Shown piece by piece: positions 10,871 through 23,200 of a stretch of 64,000 bases of DNA (its first letter is position 1; each line of letters begins with the position of its first letter). Made by a program: the position numbers and the translations under genes. Origin of the DNA: Brienomyrus brachyistius (Eukaryota; Chordata; Actinopteri; Osteoglossiformes; Mormyridae). Where the stretch lies: assembly GCF_023856365.1 (NCBI RefSeq), contig NC_064535.1:17557863-17621862 (forward strand), given 5' to 3'. The notes under the pieces are model-generated. The model ran no database searches, had not been told where the DNA came from, and saw nothing but the letters and a program-made list of their open reading frames with translations.

Positions 10871-12449
10871 GTACCCAGGTGTTACATGGGGCATGAGCTG
10901 TTGCTTGGTTTTGTCAGGCTGGTTACCAGAGCGGGTGTGTCAGGAATAGCAAGCAGGTGACTGTGCCACAAGGGTCAAAGCCCAGATATGAGTGGATCAT
11001 CTCCCTGGCTGATAAGATGTTGCACATTGTGATAGTGTTAAAGCAGAAATGGGTGGGGGGGGGCACTTATTTAAAGAATTTTACCTTGTCTTTGATATTC
11101 CCTGATTTCAGCAGTTCAAAGAGGGAGACCTTTTCCTGTTATTTATTTTGTGAAGGATTGTACTTCGATCTAAGCTAATACAGTCCCCCAGCTCCGCCTC
11201 CCCCAAGCCCCCGCTCCAAATGTAAGCAAACGATTAGCTGGCTTGGCTAGGTTCTGCAGGCCGCTGCTGGCAGAGCAGTCTACTCCCTTCTGTCACCTAG
11301 AATGTGCAGACAGGCGGCTGTCCCCGGTCACGTGTCAGTCCATGGGACGGGAAGCAGCCTTTTCACTCTGTTTTTTATGTGAATGCAGCCCTTTATGCTG
11401 AGCGTTTGACGGCTGGCCTCTTAGCTCTCCACATGAAATGCACCATGTCTTGTGCTTGCACATGATTTTTCTTTCCACATGTATTATTTGAGATATTAGA
11501 TTAATTTGTCTCCTGAATTTTGTTTGGTTTTTTCCCCTGGTGATGCGAGTGTTTTGTGATGCGTCATTTTTGGAGAAAACCAAGTGCAGATAGTAAACTT
11601 CCTACCCTGAATGGCACTCTGTGCAATCTGCTGCACAAACACCGGTAGTTCCCCTCCCCATCTTTATTATATTGGTTGTGGCTCCCCGAGCTGTTGGCCG
11701 CAAGCTGCTTTTCTCCAGATACCCATACTGAGTCCGCCAGTGTTTGACCAGCTGCTCAGTCACTTTCTCAGTCGTTGGGGCTCAGTGTTCTGATCCTGCT
11801 GAGCCATCCTGGTGTAGCTGAGTTGATAGGATCCCGCCGAAACACTGTGCAGGTCAAGGAAACACAGCACCCCTTTTTAGCTGTGCAGCGGCCCTGGCAT
11901 TAAAGCCTGACTACTGTGCTGTGCTGTGACAATGTCATGTTAAGCTCGACTGATGAGTCTCATGGTTGCTTTGAAGGCGCCTTTATCTGTCAGTCATTCC
12001 CCTGAAAATCTGTTAGAGCTGCTGCTACATGGGTCCTTCTTGTGGAGGTGCTCTGCTAAAGCGAGAGTCAGCAGATTCTGTCCCCTTCATGCTTGACTGG
12101 GCTCCTTTTTTGGTGAAGCTCTTCACCCCCGGCATGAGTCACCTGAGAGACAGCCTTGCTGAGCATACTCGCAGCCAGTCTCAGGAACAGGGTCAGTGCC
12201 GGACAGACAGCCGGATGGACATGCGGGGATAGCATTTGGGGTAGGTGGGGGGAGAGGGGTGGACTCCGCCTCAGGTGAACTGGGGGCCTCTCTGCACCTT
12301 TGGTGAATATGTGCAGAGACTCACCACGTATTCACATACTCTGCTAGTGTGATAATCCGAGATGCACACCTACCTTCACGCTCATGTCAGCAAGCTTTGG
12401 CCCCATTAAAGGGGGAACAGTCCGCAGAGGAAGTGTTCAGGTCCCATTT

Positions 12450-12640
12450 GGATAACTTCAATTTTATAAAAATCTGTGAATGCAATCAAAAAAGTAAAAA
12501 TGCCAAATGTCTTATATTTTGTTTAGTTTAGTTATTTATGGTTAAGGTTAAGAGCAGGATAGGGGTTAAGAGTGTCATGACTGGGAGTAGGGTTTTTCCC
12601 CATAGAAATGAATGGAAGGTATGCTAACGGGTGTGTGTAT
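12450..12640 (-). repeat. Fish repeat with TAACCC-like core, inverted copy
   Basis: On the minus strand this reads the same order as 10300-10480: ccattcatttctatgggg, then ccctactcccagtcatgaca, cttaacccctatcctg, then cttttttgattgcattcaca. Together the two copies make an inverted pair about 2 kb apart. Confidence 0.6.
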
Positions 12641-14212
12641 GTGCATACATATGTGCATCTGGGCCTCTGTGTGTGTCTGTGTCTGTTTATTATGACTGAA
12701 CTGATGTATTTGAATGCTCACTCAACTTTTTCAATTTAAACTATTGCTCACTGACGTGCTGTAGCTTTATCGGGAGACTTGTTTTCTCTCCTCCGGCTGG
12801 TGGAAGCCTTTACTACTGTTCTTGTATGTTTCTCTGTTTTATGGAGACCTTCGTCTTGTGTGTCTCCATACCGTGGCAAACATCCTGCCGTTGTCTGTGT
12901 CCGGGTACCCTGGGAGAATTAATGAGGAGGGTTTGGGTGGCCTGTGAGTTGGTTGGTGATGTCTCGTGTCACACAGGCACTGTCAGTGGCCACCTGCTCC
13001 TCTGGTTTTCTGTGGGCTGGCTTGAGGCAGCCTTGTCACATGCCCCTTAATCTGTGTTATCTGTATGCGGTATGGTCATGTGAAACGCAGCACTACGCCC
13101 TCCAAGGGCTGAGAAGCCAGTAATCGAAATCCAGATTGGTCAGTCGGGGGAGTGTTGAGGGTCTATGAGACACGCGCCCATGTGCCATAGTGCTTTCCTC
13201 AGGCAGCAGAGAGTAACTCATCAGAGGGGCTGCACACCCACATGGGTATTTCATGTTAGCCACTGTGAACCTGGCGCGCTCCAGGCGTCGTGCGACTCTG
13301 CTGCAAGGCGCAGGCTGAACATGAAGTGCATGCTTCCAGCTAGAGCCTCTGACCCGGGGCAGCATCGGGTTCATCGTGTCTGTTTGGCTGGAGCCGATTA
13401 GTCATCTACAGCATAGGTTCCAGGAATAGGGACGGTGGTCAGGCCTGACATCAAACTAGGCACCATATAACCCTGCCAGGGTCACATTTTGGGGGGTAGG
13501 GCTGTAAACCTCCCATAGGACAGACAACATGAGGAAGCAGGTCCCTCCCCAAAGAGCCCACCCAACAAGGTCTTTCATTATGAGCAGTGCAGTAAACATT
13601 CATCTTTAGCATGTGTCCCGTCTCCACATTGGGTTTTGCTGTGACCTATAAGAGGCTACTGTCCCAGGCATCAGAGCCACTATCATCTGGGCCTGTCTGT
13701 TTTCAGCCATGCTTATGCACTTTAGCAGCGTGACTGTGCTGAGTTGGCCCATGCCACATGCAGCTCCTTATTCATCATTCACAAGGGTCCTTCCCTTTCC
13801 GTTTGGGTCATCTTGAAAATAACAGCCCTTTCTGTCTGATGATTGGAGGGGAAGATGTCTGATGTCAGATGTTCTAACACCCGCCCTGCATCTCTCGCTC
13901 TCCGCATTTCCCCCTCTCCCTCTCTCTCTCTCTCTCACATGTACCCCCATGTACTGGGTGATATAGGGTCCCTAAAAGCCCTTCACCTGGTGTCATAGGA
14001 ATCAGTGTGTGTGTGACGGTTATTTAAAGCTGCGGACCATCCGCTTTGCTGCACTGTCAGTCAGCCCCCCCTCAGTCCAGCCACTGCCCTGTTCAGTGAC
14101 CCCCATCGATTTGGACGGACTTTAGGCCGTGTGCTCCCAGGAGCGGCATCCAGGCAGTGGCATCGCTCCCAGCCACCAATTGTCCCTGTGTCTGACACTC
14201 TTCTCCCAGCAG

Positions 14213-17200
14213 GAATAACACACTGAGGACGGACGTGCCAGAATGACAAGTGCTGCCCCAGCTAGGAAGCCGTACCGCAAGGCCCCCCCACAGCACCGCG
14301 AGGTTCGCCACGGCACGCCCGCCTTCTGTGAGGACCTGAGTGGCACCCTGCCTAGCCCCGCCGCCACCCCCCCCAGAGTCCTGCCAGGTAACTCCCCTTA
14401 TGACCCGTGTCCCTCTGTTCAGGGACCTTTACAATAAGCACCTCGGTACCCAAGCCGACTTCGACATCATTTCATCCTCCTGGTCCCTGGAGTCAGAAAA
14501 TGAGCCACATACCTCCGATCAGCAGAACCTAGATCTGGTGATGTTCCCCCCACTGCGGGTCTTTAGCGAGAGCAGATTTGCTATGGCACAGCCCAGAGCC
14601 GTTTATTGGTCGCAGAGAAAACCAGCTTGTCCTGTCCAGTGATAAACGGCTTGAGTCAGGACATTTCTGGGATGTCCGGGAGTGCTACCCCAGTTCTTCC
14701 TGAAGCGGTCGCTGGTCTTTAAAGAGAAGGATGAGGTCCTGGTTGCAGATACCACCCAGAAGGATCTTGACGCAGCCCAACAGCAGACTGAATACTCAGG
14801 CGGAGAACCTGCGCAATTCCAGGTTTGCTGACACACTTGGTCTTGCGAGACTGCCCAATATGGAGAAACTGATGGTGAGCAGGAAACACAGCTCCCAGAT
14901 CGGGCTACGGTCCATTCAGCACAATACACTTCCATGACATCTTCATCTAGACTGGATGCTGCAGCTCCTGGAAGAGAAGCTAATGTTCTCCCAGTTTCTG
15001 GATTAGATCATATGCCAGGTTCTGAGTTTGGCAAGCCTCCAGATGCTAAGGGTGTCACAGATGCTGGGCAGGAGGCCCAGTCGGACTCGGCCAGGGGGTG
15101 CCCAGCTAGCAGCGAGCGAGAGTGACCTATAAAAAGACCGGCAGTCCAGCAGACAGCCAGCCCAGAATCTCCTTGCATCAGGATGGCCAAGATGGGCAGC
15201 CGGAACCTGATTTGCACCAAGCAGATGGTCACCAGGGGGCCGTTTATCCCAGAGGGGTGGTGGCAGCCTATGGGATTATGGGAGGGGGTGACCCCCGAGC
15301 CAGCAGCGACACTGATGGAGATGTTGGATCACAAGGGGCGACCTTGCAGCCACATCACCAGCTGGAAGCCGGCACTGTTTAGAAAGATATCGGGGACAAG
15401 GGTGACCTCAAAAATGTTCAGTGCAGCTGTCACAAAAGCTGGCGCTGCATGTTAGCAACATCAGGCCCCGTTCAATCCAACGCCCCCCCCCCCCCCCCCC
15501 GCACCAGCAAGGTGACCGGCTGGTCATCTTGCGGCAGGCTTGGGTGCCATAGCACTGCGTTCAAGCTGTACATCTTGATGTTGAGCACAGTCATTGAAAT
15601 TCAGTACAGAGTAATTCAACACAAACTCATCGTAATATGTCAGCATTTTTTTATGTCACTTTTAAGTTAAATGTAGAATCATCCGGGTATCCTCCCATCT
15701 GCGAGACGGTTTGTGCACTGTGAGATAAGTGCCCGGGGGTTTCACTGCTGGCCCTGTGAAATATGCATGTGCTGCTGTCAGACTTGCGCTGCTGTTGTGC
15801 CTGAGTGGAGGCCAAGGCACCTTGGTAACTGGAGCGCAAGGTGGAACAGGACACCTTGACAACCCAAGGAGCCCTGGCCTTTACCACAGTAAACCATCTC
15901 TTAGTGGCTCACTCGTTTTCACTTGCATATACGAGTATTAGCAGTATTGCAGACACTCCATAGTGGCTGTCCTGGCCTCACACTGTGCTTTTTGGCCGTC
16001 TTGATGACTCAGGCGTCTACTGTTAAGGTCGCTCCTGATGACCTTTGTTGTCCTCCAGTGGACAGACTCCAAGCAGCGATCTGACTGCATGTTCAGCATG
16101 TACTGAGTATCCTAAGTGTCCTGCTGCACTAATGCGCCTCATGCGTGTGTTGCAGAGTTCCCCGTCAGACGGCGACCGGATCAAGTAAGTTAAACTTTTT
16201 GCTCTCATCTGCTTGTGTTTGGGAGTCATGAACATGCATGTAAAACGTTTCTGTGGAATGGAGTGGATTCCCACACTAATGTCTGTCTGATTAGCCACAG
16301 TAGAGCAGCCCCCATTACCACGCCTCCTGGGGGGGCAGTTAATAGGCTGGACATGTGACTCAGAGGTACCTCCTAGTCTAACCTGACTTAACATTACCAG
16401 CTGCATGATCAAGCCCAAATGTGACTCACAGCAGACCATAATGATAACTAATTATGACGCTGGTGGCAATGATAATTGATGATGATGTCAAATTCCTGAT
16501 AATTAGGTAGCTAGATAAATGTTGGGCAGCTGGTGGAGTGGCTGAAGTGTGCGCCAGTCTGTCTGCTTGGTCTGTTTGCAGCTGTCTGGCGAGATGCCCC
16601 CCCACTGTGCTTTCTCTGTGGGCCCCTTCAGCCTGACCCTCCCTCCTTACGGGGTTTCCCCTCCTGCTTTCTGTTCCTGCGGCCCGTTTTCTTTCTCTCT
16701 GCCTGATTTCTCTGTCTGAGAGCCGGATCCTGTGTGCAAAATGTGTTTTCACGCGTCAATCGTGCCAATTGTTCCTGCTGTCCCAGATCTGCAGATCTGA
16801 CTTGAGGGGCTGTCACAGATCCAGTCCCTCCACCCCTCCTGTGGGTGGCAGTGTCCGTATGTGGCAGGTCGCAACACTGTCCTGGTTTAGCCTTGACTGG
16901 GCTTACGTGATAGACCCTTACTACGTTCTTCAGCACTTCACGCTTGGGGTCCAGCCTGATCAGGGATTCCATCACACCAACCCCCCTGCCCCCCACAGGG
17001 GCAGAAAGTAGAGTAGGGGCTGAAACAGTGACAGTGGAAGGTTCAGCGGGTGTGTTTGTTGTATTTTTAACACAGGGAAATGGCGTTTCTCCCTTCAAGA
17101 TTCTGCATGAATCCTTCATGGACATTCACCTCAGGCTTCGCCAAGGGGGCTTTTAGGGAGTCAGATGCTGGCGCCTGGCTTTGATTAAACATTCCATATT

Positions 17201-20200
17201 GACCGGCTACTGGGCATTGCCGACCTGGCTTTGTGGGGGCAGGGGGCTGTGTGGCATGTGTGTGTCTGTGCATGTGTGCCCTTCTTCAGCTGCCACCTTC
17301 GGTTCCACAAGTCTGTTTACAGGGGGCTGCGTGTTGGCCTGTCCCCTGATCCGTCCCCTGACCCCTGATCTGTGCCCTGACAGGTCCCTACAGCAGCAGA
17401 ATGAGGAGCTACGCAGACGCCTCAGTCATACCACTCACAAAATGGAGGCCATGGAGGCGGAGTTCGAGGCCAGTCGGCAGTACATGCAGGCCGAGATGGG
17501 CCGCACCAAGGACGACCTGGACAAGATGCGGGACAAGTTTCGCAGGTGAGGAGCCCACGGACGGCATGCCGTTTAATTGGTGCCGGGGCTGGGCTCTTCT
17601 TAGCCATTACTGCCGAGCTGTGTTTAGGCCAGTTACGCACTGGGTGTAACGTGTGTGGACTACTGCTGTCTGGTGCCAGAATGGCCAGGGGAAGGTCTGT
17701 CTGTGTGCGTGTCTATGTGCACGTGTCTGTGAATGTGCACATGTGTATGCACATGCAGGACTTGCCGGAGTGACAGGCAGCCTCTGAGCCTTGTTTAGCT
17801 TGTGACGACCCCTCTGCCTGTTCCCGTTAGCAAATGCCTTCCTGATCAGCATTGTGCCACACAGTGGGTGGGTGTCACTGGGCTTCCCGGCCGTCTGGCA
17901 TTCCCAGCCATGAGGCTGCCAGCTCCCAATGCCTCCCCTACGTATCAAAGAGTCACGGTCTACTAGTACTTGCTGGCACTGGGAGGCAGCCGTTGCCCAC
18001 ATGGGCCCAGCGCCCGGCTGCCTCTTCCTACTTGCTCTGGATTTGAGCCCCGAGTGGAGCAGCATGTCTCTACAGGCCAACAGGCCATGCTCCGGCCTCC
18101 ATTCCAGGGTGTCACAGCTGAGAGGGTGTCGCATTAAGGTGGAGGCTTTAAATCATGATATTACTGCACTGATCTGCGCAAAACAGCGGTTAACAGCCAA
18201 GCGACTATAATACTGAGAAATGAAGTAAAGTGTTGCTGATTTGAGCTGAAAACTCAAGTTTAGAAAGAATAACAGCAGACAGGAAATGAAACACGGTCAG
18301 GTTAAGACCCTCCCCCATCTCCCTACAGCCCCTTTAGCTGCAGCTGCAGTTTTGTGGGAACCTGTGCCGCATAATTGGATTACAATTGATTAATAATTAG
18401 TGGTGCTGTATAGTTACATCAGCTCTGATTAGCTCCGTCTAATTACACATCTGTGACTAAAATAGCAACGGCTGTATTTAATGGAAAACAGACACGCCCA
18501 CAAATGCACGTTTGGTGGCTCTGCAGTAATTTCCCATGGGTCGTCTCCTCTTCGCCTTGTTTGGTCCCTGCAGAAATTAGGATGTCTGAGCTGAAGTTCT
18601 CAGGCATCAAAATTCTGAAGGATGTATCTTCCATGTCTGCTTCAGTGTGGATATGCTGCGATGAGTGCTCTATTGTTTGGGAGTACCCAAAAAATGGGTA
18701 GGCAATGGTGGCTTAAAGGTTAGGGAAGCACATTTGTAATTGAAAGATTGCTGGTTTGAATCCCCAACCAGCAAGGCACCACTGAGGTACCCTGAGCAAG
18801 GTATCATCTCCATGCAGTCCTCCTCGGGCACTGAATTAGCTGCCCCTCTGCTATGTCACATATGGGTTCAATGCAGAGGACACATTTCGTTGTTGTATGC
18901 TGTGTGCATGTAAGCCATACCTGGCACCGAGAACCATCAGCTGTTTCGTGCCACCGGGGCACATTGATGGCTGGTTGAAAAGAGCAGCTCCTGAATTTGG
19001 ACCCCCCTCCCCTCCCCCATCTGTGGCTGTGGGTGATGGAGCCTAACCCTCTTCTTCTTTTTTCTCAGACTTCAGAACAGCTACACTGCCTCCCAGAGGA
19101 CCAACCAGGACCTGGAGGAGAAGCTGCATGCGCTGGTAACCTTTGACCTTTGAACTGTTATCTATCAGATCGCAGGAATTGTGGGTGCTGTGCAGGCTTA
19201 ATGTCCTGGGAGGGTTATAAAAACATGTAACATCATTAATATTCATATTTATTTAAATACATGTAATGAACTGTTTTATACATAGTTGACTATTTTCCTT
19301 TGGGGGGGTTCCTCCTCACCGAATGAATTCAGCGATGTCATGCGGACTCCAGCCTTCTTAAACTGGCTCATGGCGCTTTTCTGCTGGTGTACAGGAACCT
19401 TGACATACCTGACCCATACCACGAAGAGACACTAGTCATGGCATTATTCCAGCTTGCTTCGATTTTCCGCTGCAGAAAGGTCAGCTTGGTAAAGCCATTC
19501 CAGGATTTGGAGAGCAACTGTGACATAAAACCAAAGAGACGCTTATTCACTGTTCACACGGTGTACACCATGATGTACTATGTGCTATTTTCAACTCGCA
19601 CATGTGAGAAACACTGTGTTTTGTTAGCATGAAACACTAGCGGAATTAGCATTAGCTTGTATAAATTTGCCTTATGAATCCATTCCATTCTTTAATACTT
19701 TAAGCAGGAGAAAATGTTTCAAGTTTCAAAGTATCGGGAATGCATCAATACATCAAGATGTGTAATACCAATAATGTAATAATGTATAGAACATCCGTTT
19801 TCTCCTTCAGGTAATCCATACATATCAACCCCGATCACTAGTATCTCCATATGTTTTGATCAGTCAGATGGTGGTGACGCAACCAGCTTGGTTTAGTCAG
19901 CTACTTAGCAGGGCCATGTCAACGCAGGTACAGCTCACGTAATTTACAATAAATATCCATGTCTTCATGGTATGGATCGGGTACAGCAATGTTCTTTTGC
20001 CAGTGGAAAAGCACCATTTGCCCCTATGGTGCCAGTAGGTCACTTCGATCCATCAGTTTTTCTGTTCATTCACCACAAGACCCCACAGTCTCACCCCATA
20101 TGCGGTAACATGGGCCCTCCCCTTTATGTATGGCCTCTAACATTGGTGTCCCAGCCAAGCCCACCCTAGTGTGGTCCTGATAATCTCACCATGATGCTGA

Positions 20201-23200
20201 GATGTGCGAGTAGCATCTAGTAGAGGACAGTATAGAATGAGGACAAATTTCCTCTTCCGAGGGTGGGAAAGCTCAGCCTCTAATACTGACTCCAAGTCAG
20301 GCATGAATCAGGGCTGAGGGAGTAGGAGAGGGATTGGCACCCACCCCAACTTCCGATCATGCCAAAGTGTCCTGTTACTCATAACCCAGCTGTTTTGCTG
20401 ACAAATGCATGCATGGGGGTGTCTGGGTCCCCTCCTTCTCATCGATGCCCTGAATGTAACCCCTCTAATAGCAGGCCAGAGGACTGAATTGTAATCTGGG
20501 GTGATATTAGCTGCGTCTCCCTCTGTGACCCCCGCACCAGCCCTGGCTGCGGTGTTGCCTGTGAGACTCCCACCTGGAGGTAGAGGTCACTGTGATTCAG
20601 AGCAGCCCGCAGAACAGCCACAGCGGTGTGTGTGTACGGGTTCTTCATGCCGGCTGCTGCCGCTTCTGTGTCCCACTTGTTTATGAACCCTGAGCCAGAT
20701 TACACTTCTCCCCATCTCTCTCTCTCTGTCTCTCTCTCCATCCATCCATGCTGCCGTGTTCCTTCCATCAGGCCTCCATCAGTCAGACCTGGGTCCACGC
20801 AGTTGGGTTTCATCCTCTTTCTCTACTTGCTTTTTCCACCCCTTCCCTTCCTTCCTGCTCTTTCTGGACACTATCGAGCTGCAGTGCTGCTTCAGGATTG
20901 GGGCACACTGGGTTTCTGCCTCAGCCTTTGCTCCCGATCCAAACCCTGTGGCCTCACCTGTCCCGATATTCAGCTAAAGGGGGTGCCTTTGCGAGGCCTG
21001 GTTTGGTTGTAAGCGCATGGGAGGCTTGCTACCACTCTGTGGGCCTGGTGGTTAGTACCACTCCCAGTCCCCCCCCCACCATGCACTTTGTTATTATGGG
21101 GGGTTATGGTGGGCAGCTCTCCCGTTAGCAGGCGGCGGCTTGACGTCACATCCCAGGGCAGTGCTTAGACCTCCATCGCTGTTTGACGGGGCAGACAGGA
21201 TTACAGGTGCCCCCCAGTGGCACACTGTAAGCATGGCACTTGCATGTGGCTCCTTGGCCCACCTTCGAACTGGCCAGTTGACGTCCTGCATGGGAGTGTT
21301 GGTCGCCAGCGGAGGCAGATGTGCGCTATGACCCTCGGGATGGAGCGTGGTCGGCTGCTTCATCACCTCACACCACCGCATCGATCTGTTTGTGTTGCCC
21401 CCCCCCGCCCCCAACCTGCTATCTCCACAGTGCTCGTCTTTGTCGTCTTGGCCAGCCTAGGTCAGCAGCGCTTCTTAATCAATGTCCCCCCCCCCCCCCC
21501 CCCTCGTTAGAGCACTTAGGCCTGCCAGTGCTTCCCATGTGGGTTGACTTTCATCTCACGGCTCTCCTCCCCCTTCCCAGCTTCGCAAGGTAGAGCAAGA
21601 CAAGAAAATGATGGACCAGGAGATCGTGGAGCTGACCAACAAACTCCTGGATGCAAAGAACACTATTGACAAGCTAGAGGAGTTGAATGTAGGTGTCCCC
21701 TGCGTATGGGTTGGTGCCCAGCCCCGCTCTCACTACGCTGGCTCCCCTGATGCCAGGCTGCTCCCATCCTTGTGGCACCTCTCTGCACATGATGGACCGT
21801 CCTTAACACTGCTTTGCTGGGAACGCCGCTTCCACAGGGGCCCTGACCGTGTTCTTGTCTCCTCCAGGAACGTTACCGGCAGGACTGCAACTTGGCGGTG
21901 CAGCTGCTGAAGTGCAACAAGTCCCACTTCAGAAACCACAAGTTCGCAGATGTGAGTGTCCTGCAGTCTCTGTCGACCCTCCCCTCACTTTCCCTGAGCT
22001 CCTCCAACATGCAAACATGCAAGGTCCAATCGGATGGATGGGCCAGGTAATACAAAAAGAAAACCACAGAGCTGCAACTCTCCCCCTCCCCCCATACACT
22101 CCTGGGGAGTGAGCAGGCACTCACAGATAGGGAGTTTGCTGTGTAATGAGGGTGTCAGCTGAGAATCTCCTACAAGTACCGTCGGGGGCTGGATGAGGTG
22201 GTCACATGAGGTGGCTGGTTGACGCTGTACGGGGCAGTCAGCAGGTCTCCTTTTGCTGTCGTCTCCAATACATGACGTCATGTGTGTGCTGGTCTGTGCT
22301 AGTGCTGAGTGTGACCTGTTCCAGCTCAGTGTCCCAGCGGTTCCTGTTTAAATAGTGTACAGGGCATTCTGAGCTCGTTCTCTCCCTGAGAGTTTATTTC
22401 CACCCTGCTGTGGGCTGGGCTGTTGGTGTGTGACCCAGCTTCTTGTGTGGCGGGAACGCTGGCGTCCCCCAAGGTTCTCCCAGCTTAAATCTATTTGTTT
22501 ATAAATGCCGGCACTGACTCATCTCTGCCTGCGGGGCCCCAGTGGCCCATTAGTGGCATCACTCTGGGCACCGCCTATTCTGAGATATATAATTCACCGG
22601 CGCCCTGCAATATCTGCCATCTCGATCCGTCCTGGCTGCAGGCTCTCAGACGGCGCCGCGGCCACTGACGAGGGCACAGTCCCAGCCCGTGCCCAATAGC
22701 CTACTGATCAATGGGACACAGGATAAAAGCTGGCGTGACCCAGGGGCAGCACAGAGAGGCGCAGCCTTCCTTCTTGTCACACACCCCTGACAGTTGCTGG
22801 CTCTGGTGAGAGCCGGAGTGTCTGCGGCACATCAATCTCAGCCAGAGGCTGGTGTAAATATGTCTGCAGCACCTGTGCACCGGAGCCAGGAAGGTATCTT
22901 CATGGCGCCACTACCCAAATAACCCATCTGATTAGGGAGAGCAAGGTGAGCTTTACAGGTAGCTGACAGTTCAAACCCATAGTGTTTGGAGCTGGGTCGG
23001 TATCTTGCGTATGCTTAGTCATGTCAAATGTGGTTCTGGGCTGACCCTCTCCTCGGCGGTGGGGGAGGTTTGATGGGGTGGGGGTATCGGCTGGCTCATG
23101 CCAGCACTCGACAATCGTCACCTCCCCATGACGTGTACATGAGACAACTGGTCGGGATTGTTGTGGAGCCGGCTGGTCGGCTTGCTAATTTCCGCCTGTT

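Larger units (their letters stand above)
7495..14212. other. Upstream region of tjap1, mostly non-coding
   Basis: No conserved coding exon was found. The region holds a long G tract (8469-8494), a pair of inverted repeats (10300-10480 and 12450-12640), and two splice-flanked segments that could be 5' non-coding exons of tjap1 (9432-9482 and 10813-10870). The first coding exon of tjap1 starts at an AG acceptor at 14211-14212, so the transcript must originate further upstream. I could not pinpoint a promoter. Confidence 0.45.

Noticed and set aside
16023..17125. Three long minus-strand frames (108-165 codons) opposite tjap1
   Set aside because: They overlap tjap1 introns and exons 2-3 on the other strand and show no family resemblance. 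They are shadows of G/C-rich sequence.
17607..18134. 175-codon minus-strand frame
   Set aside because: It is intronic to tjap1, with no domain and biased composition from a CA/GT-rich stretch.
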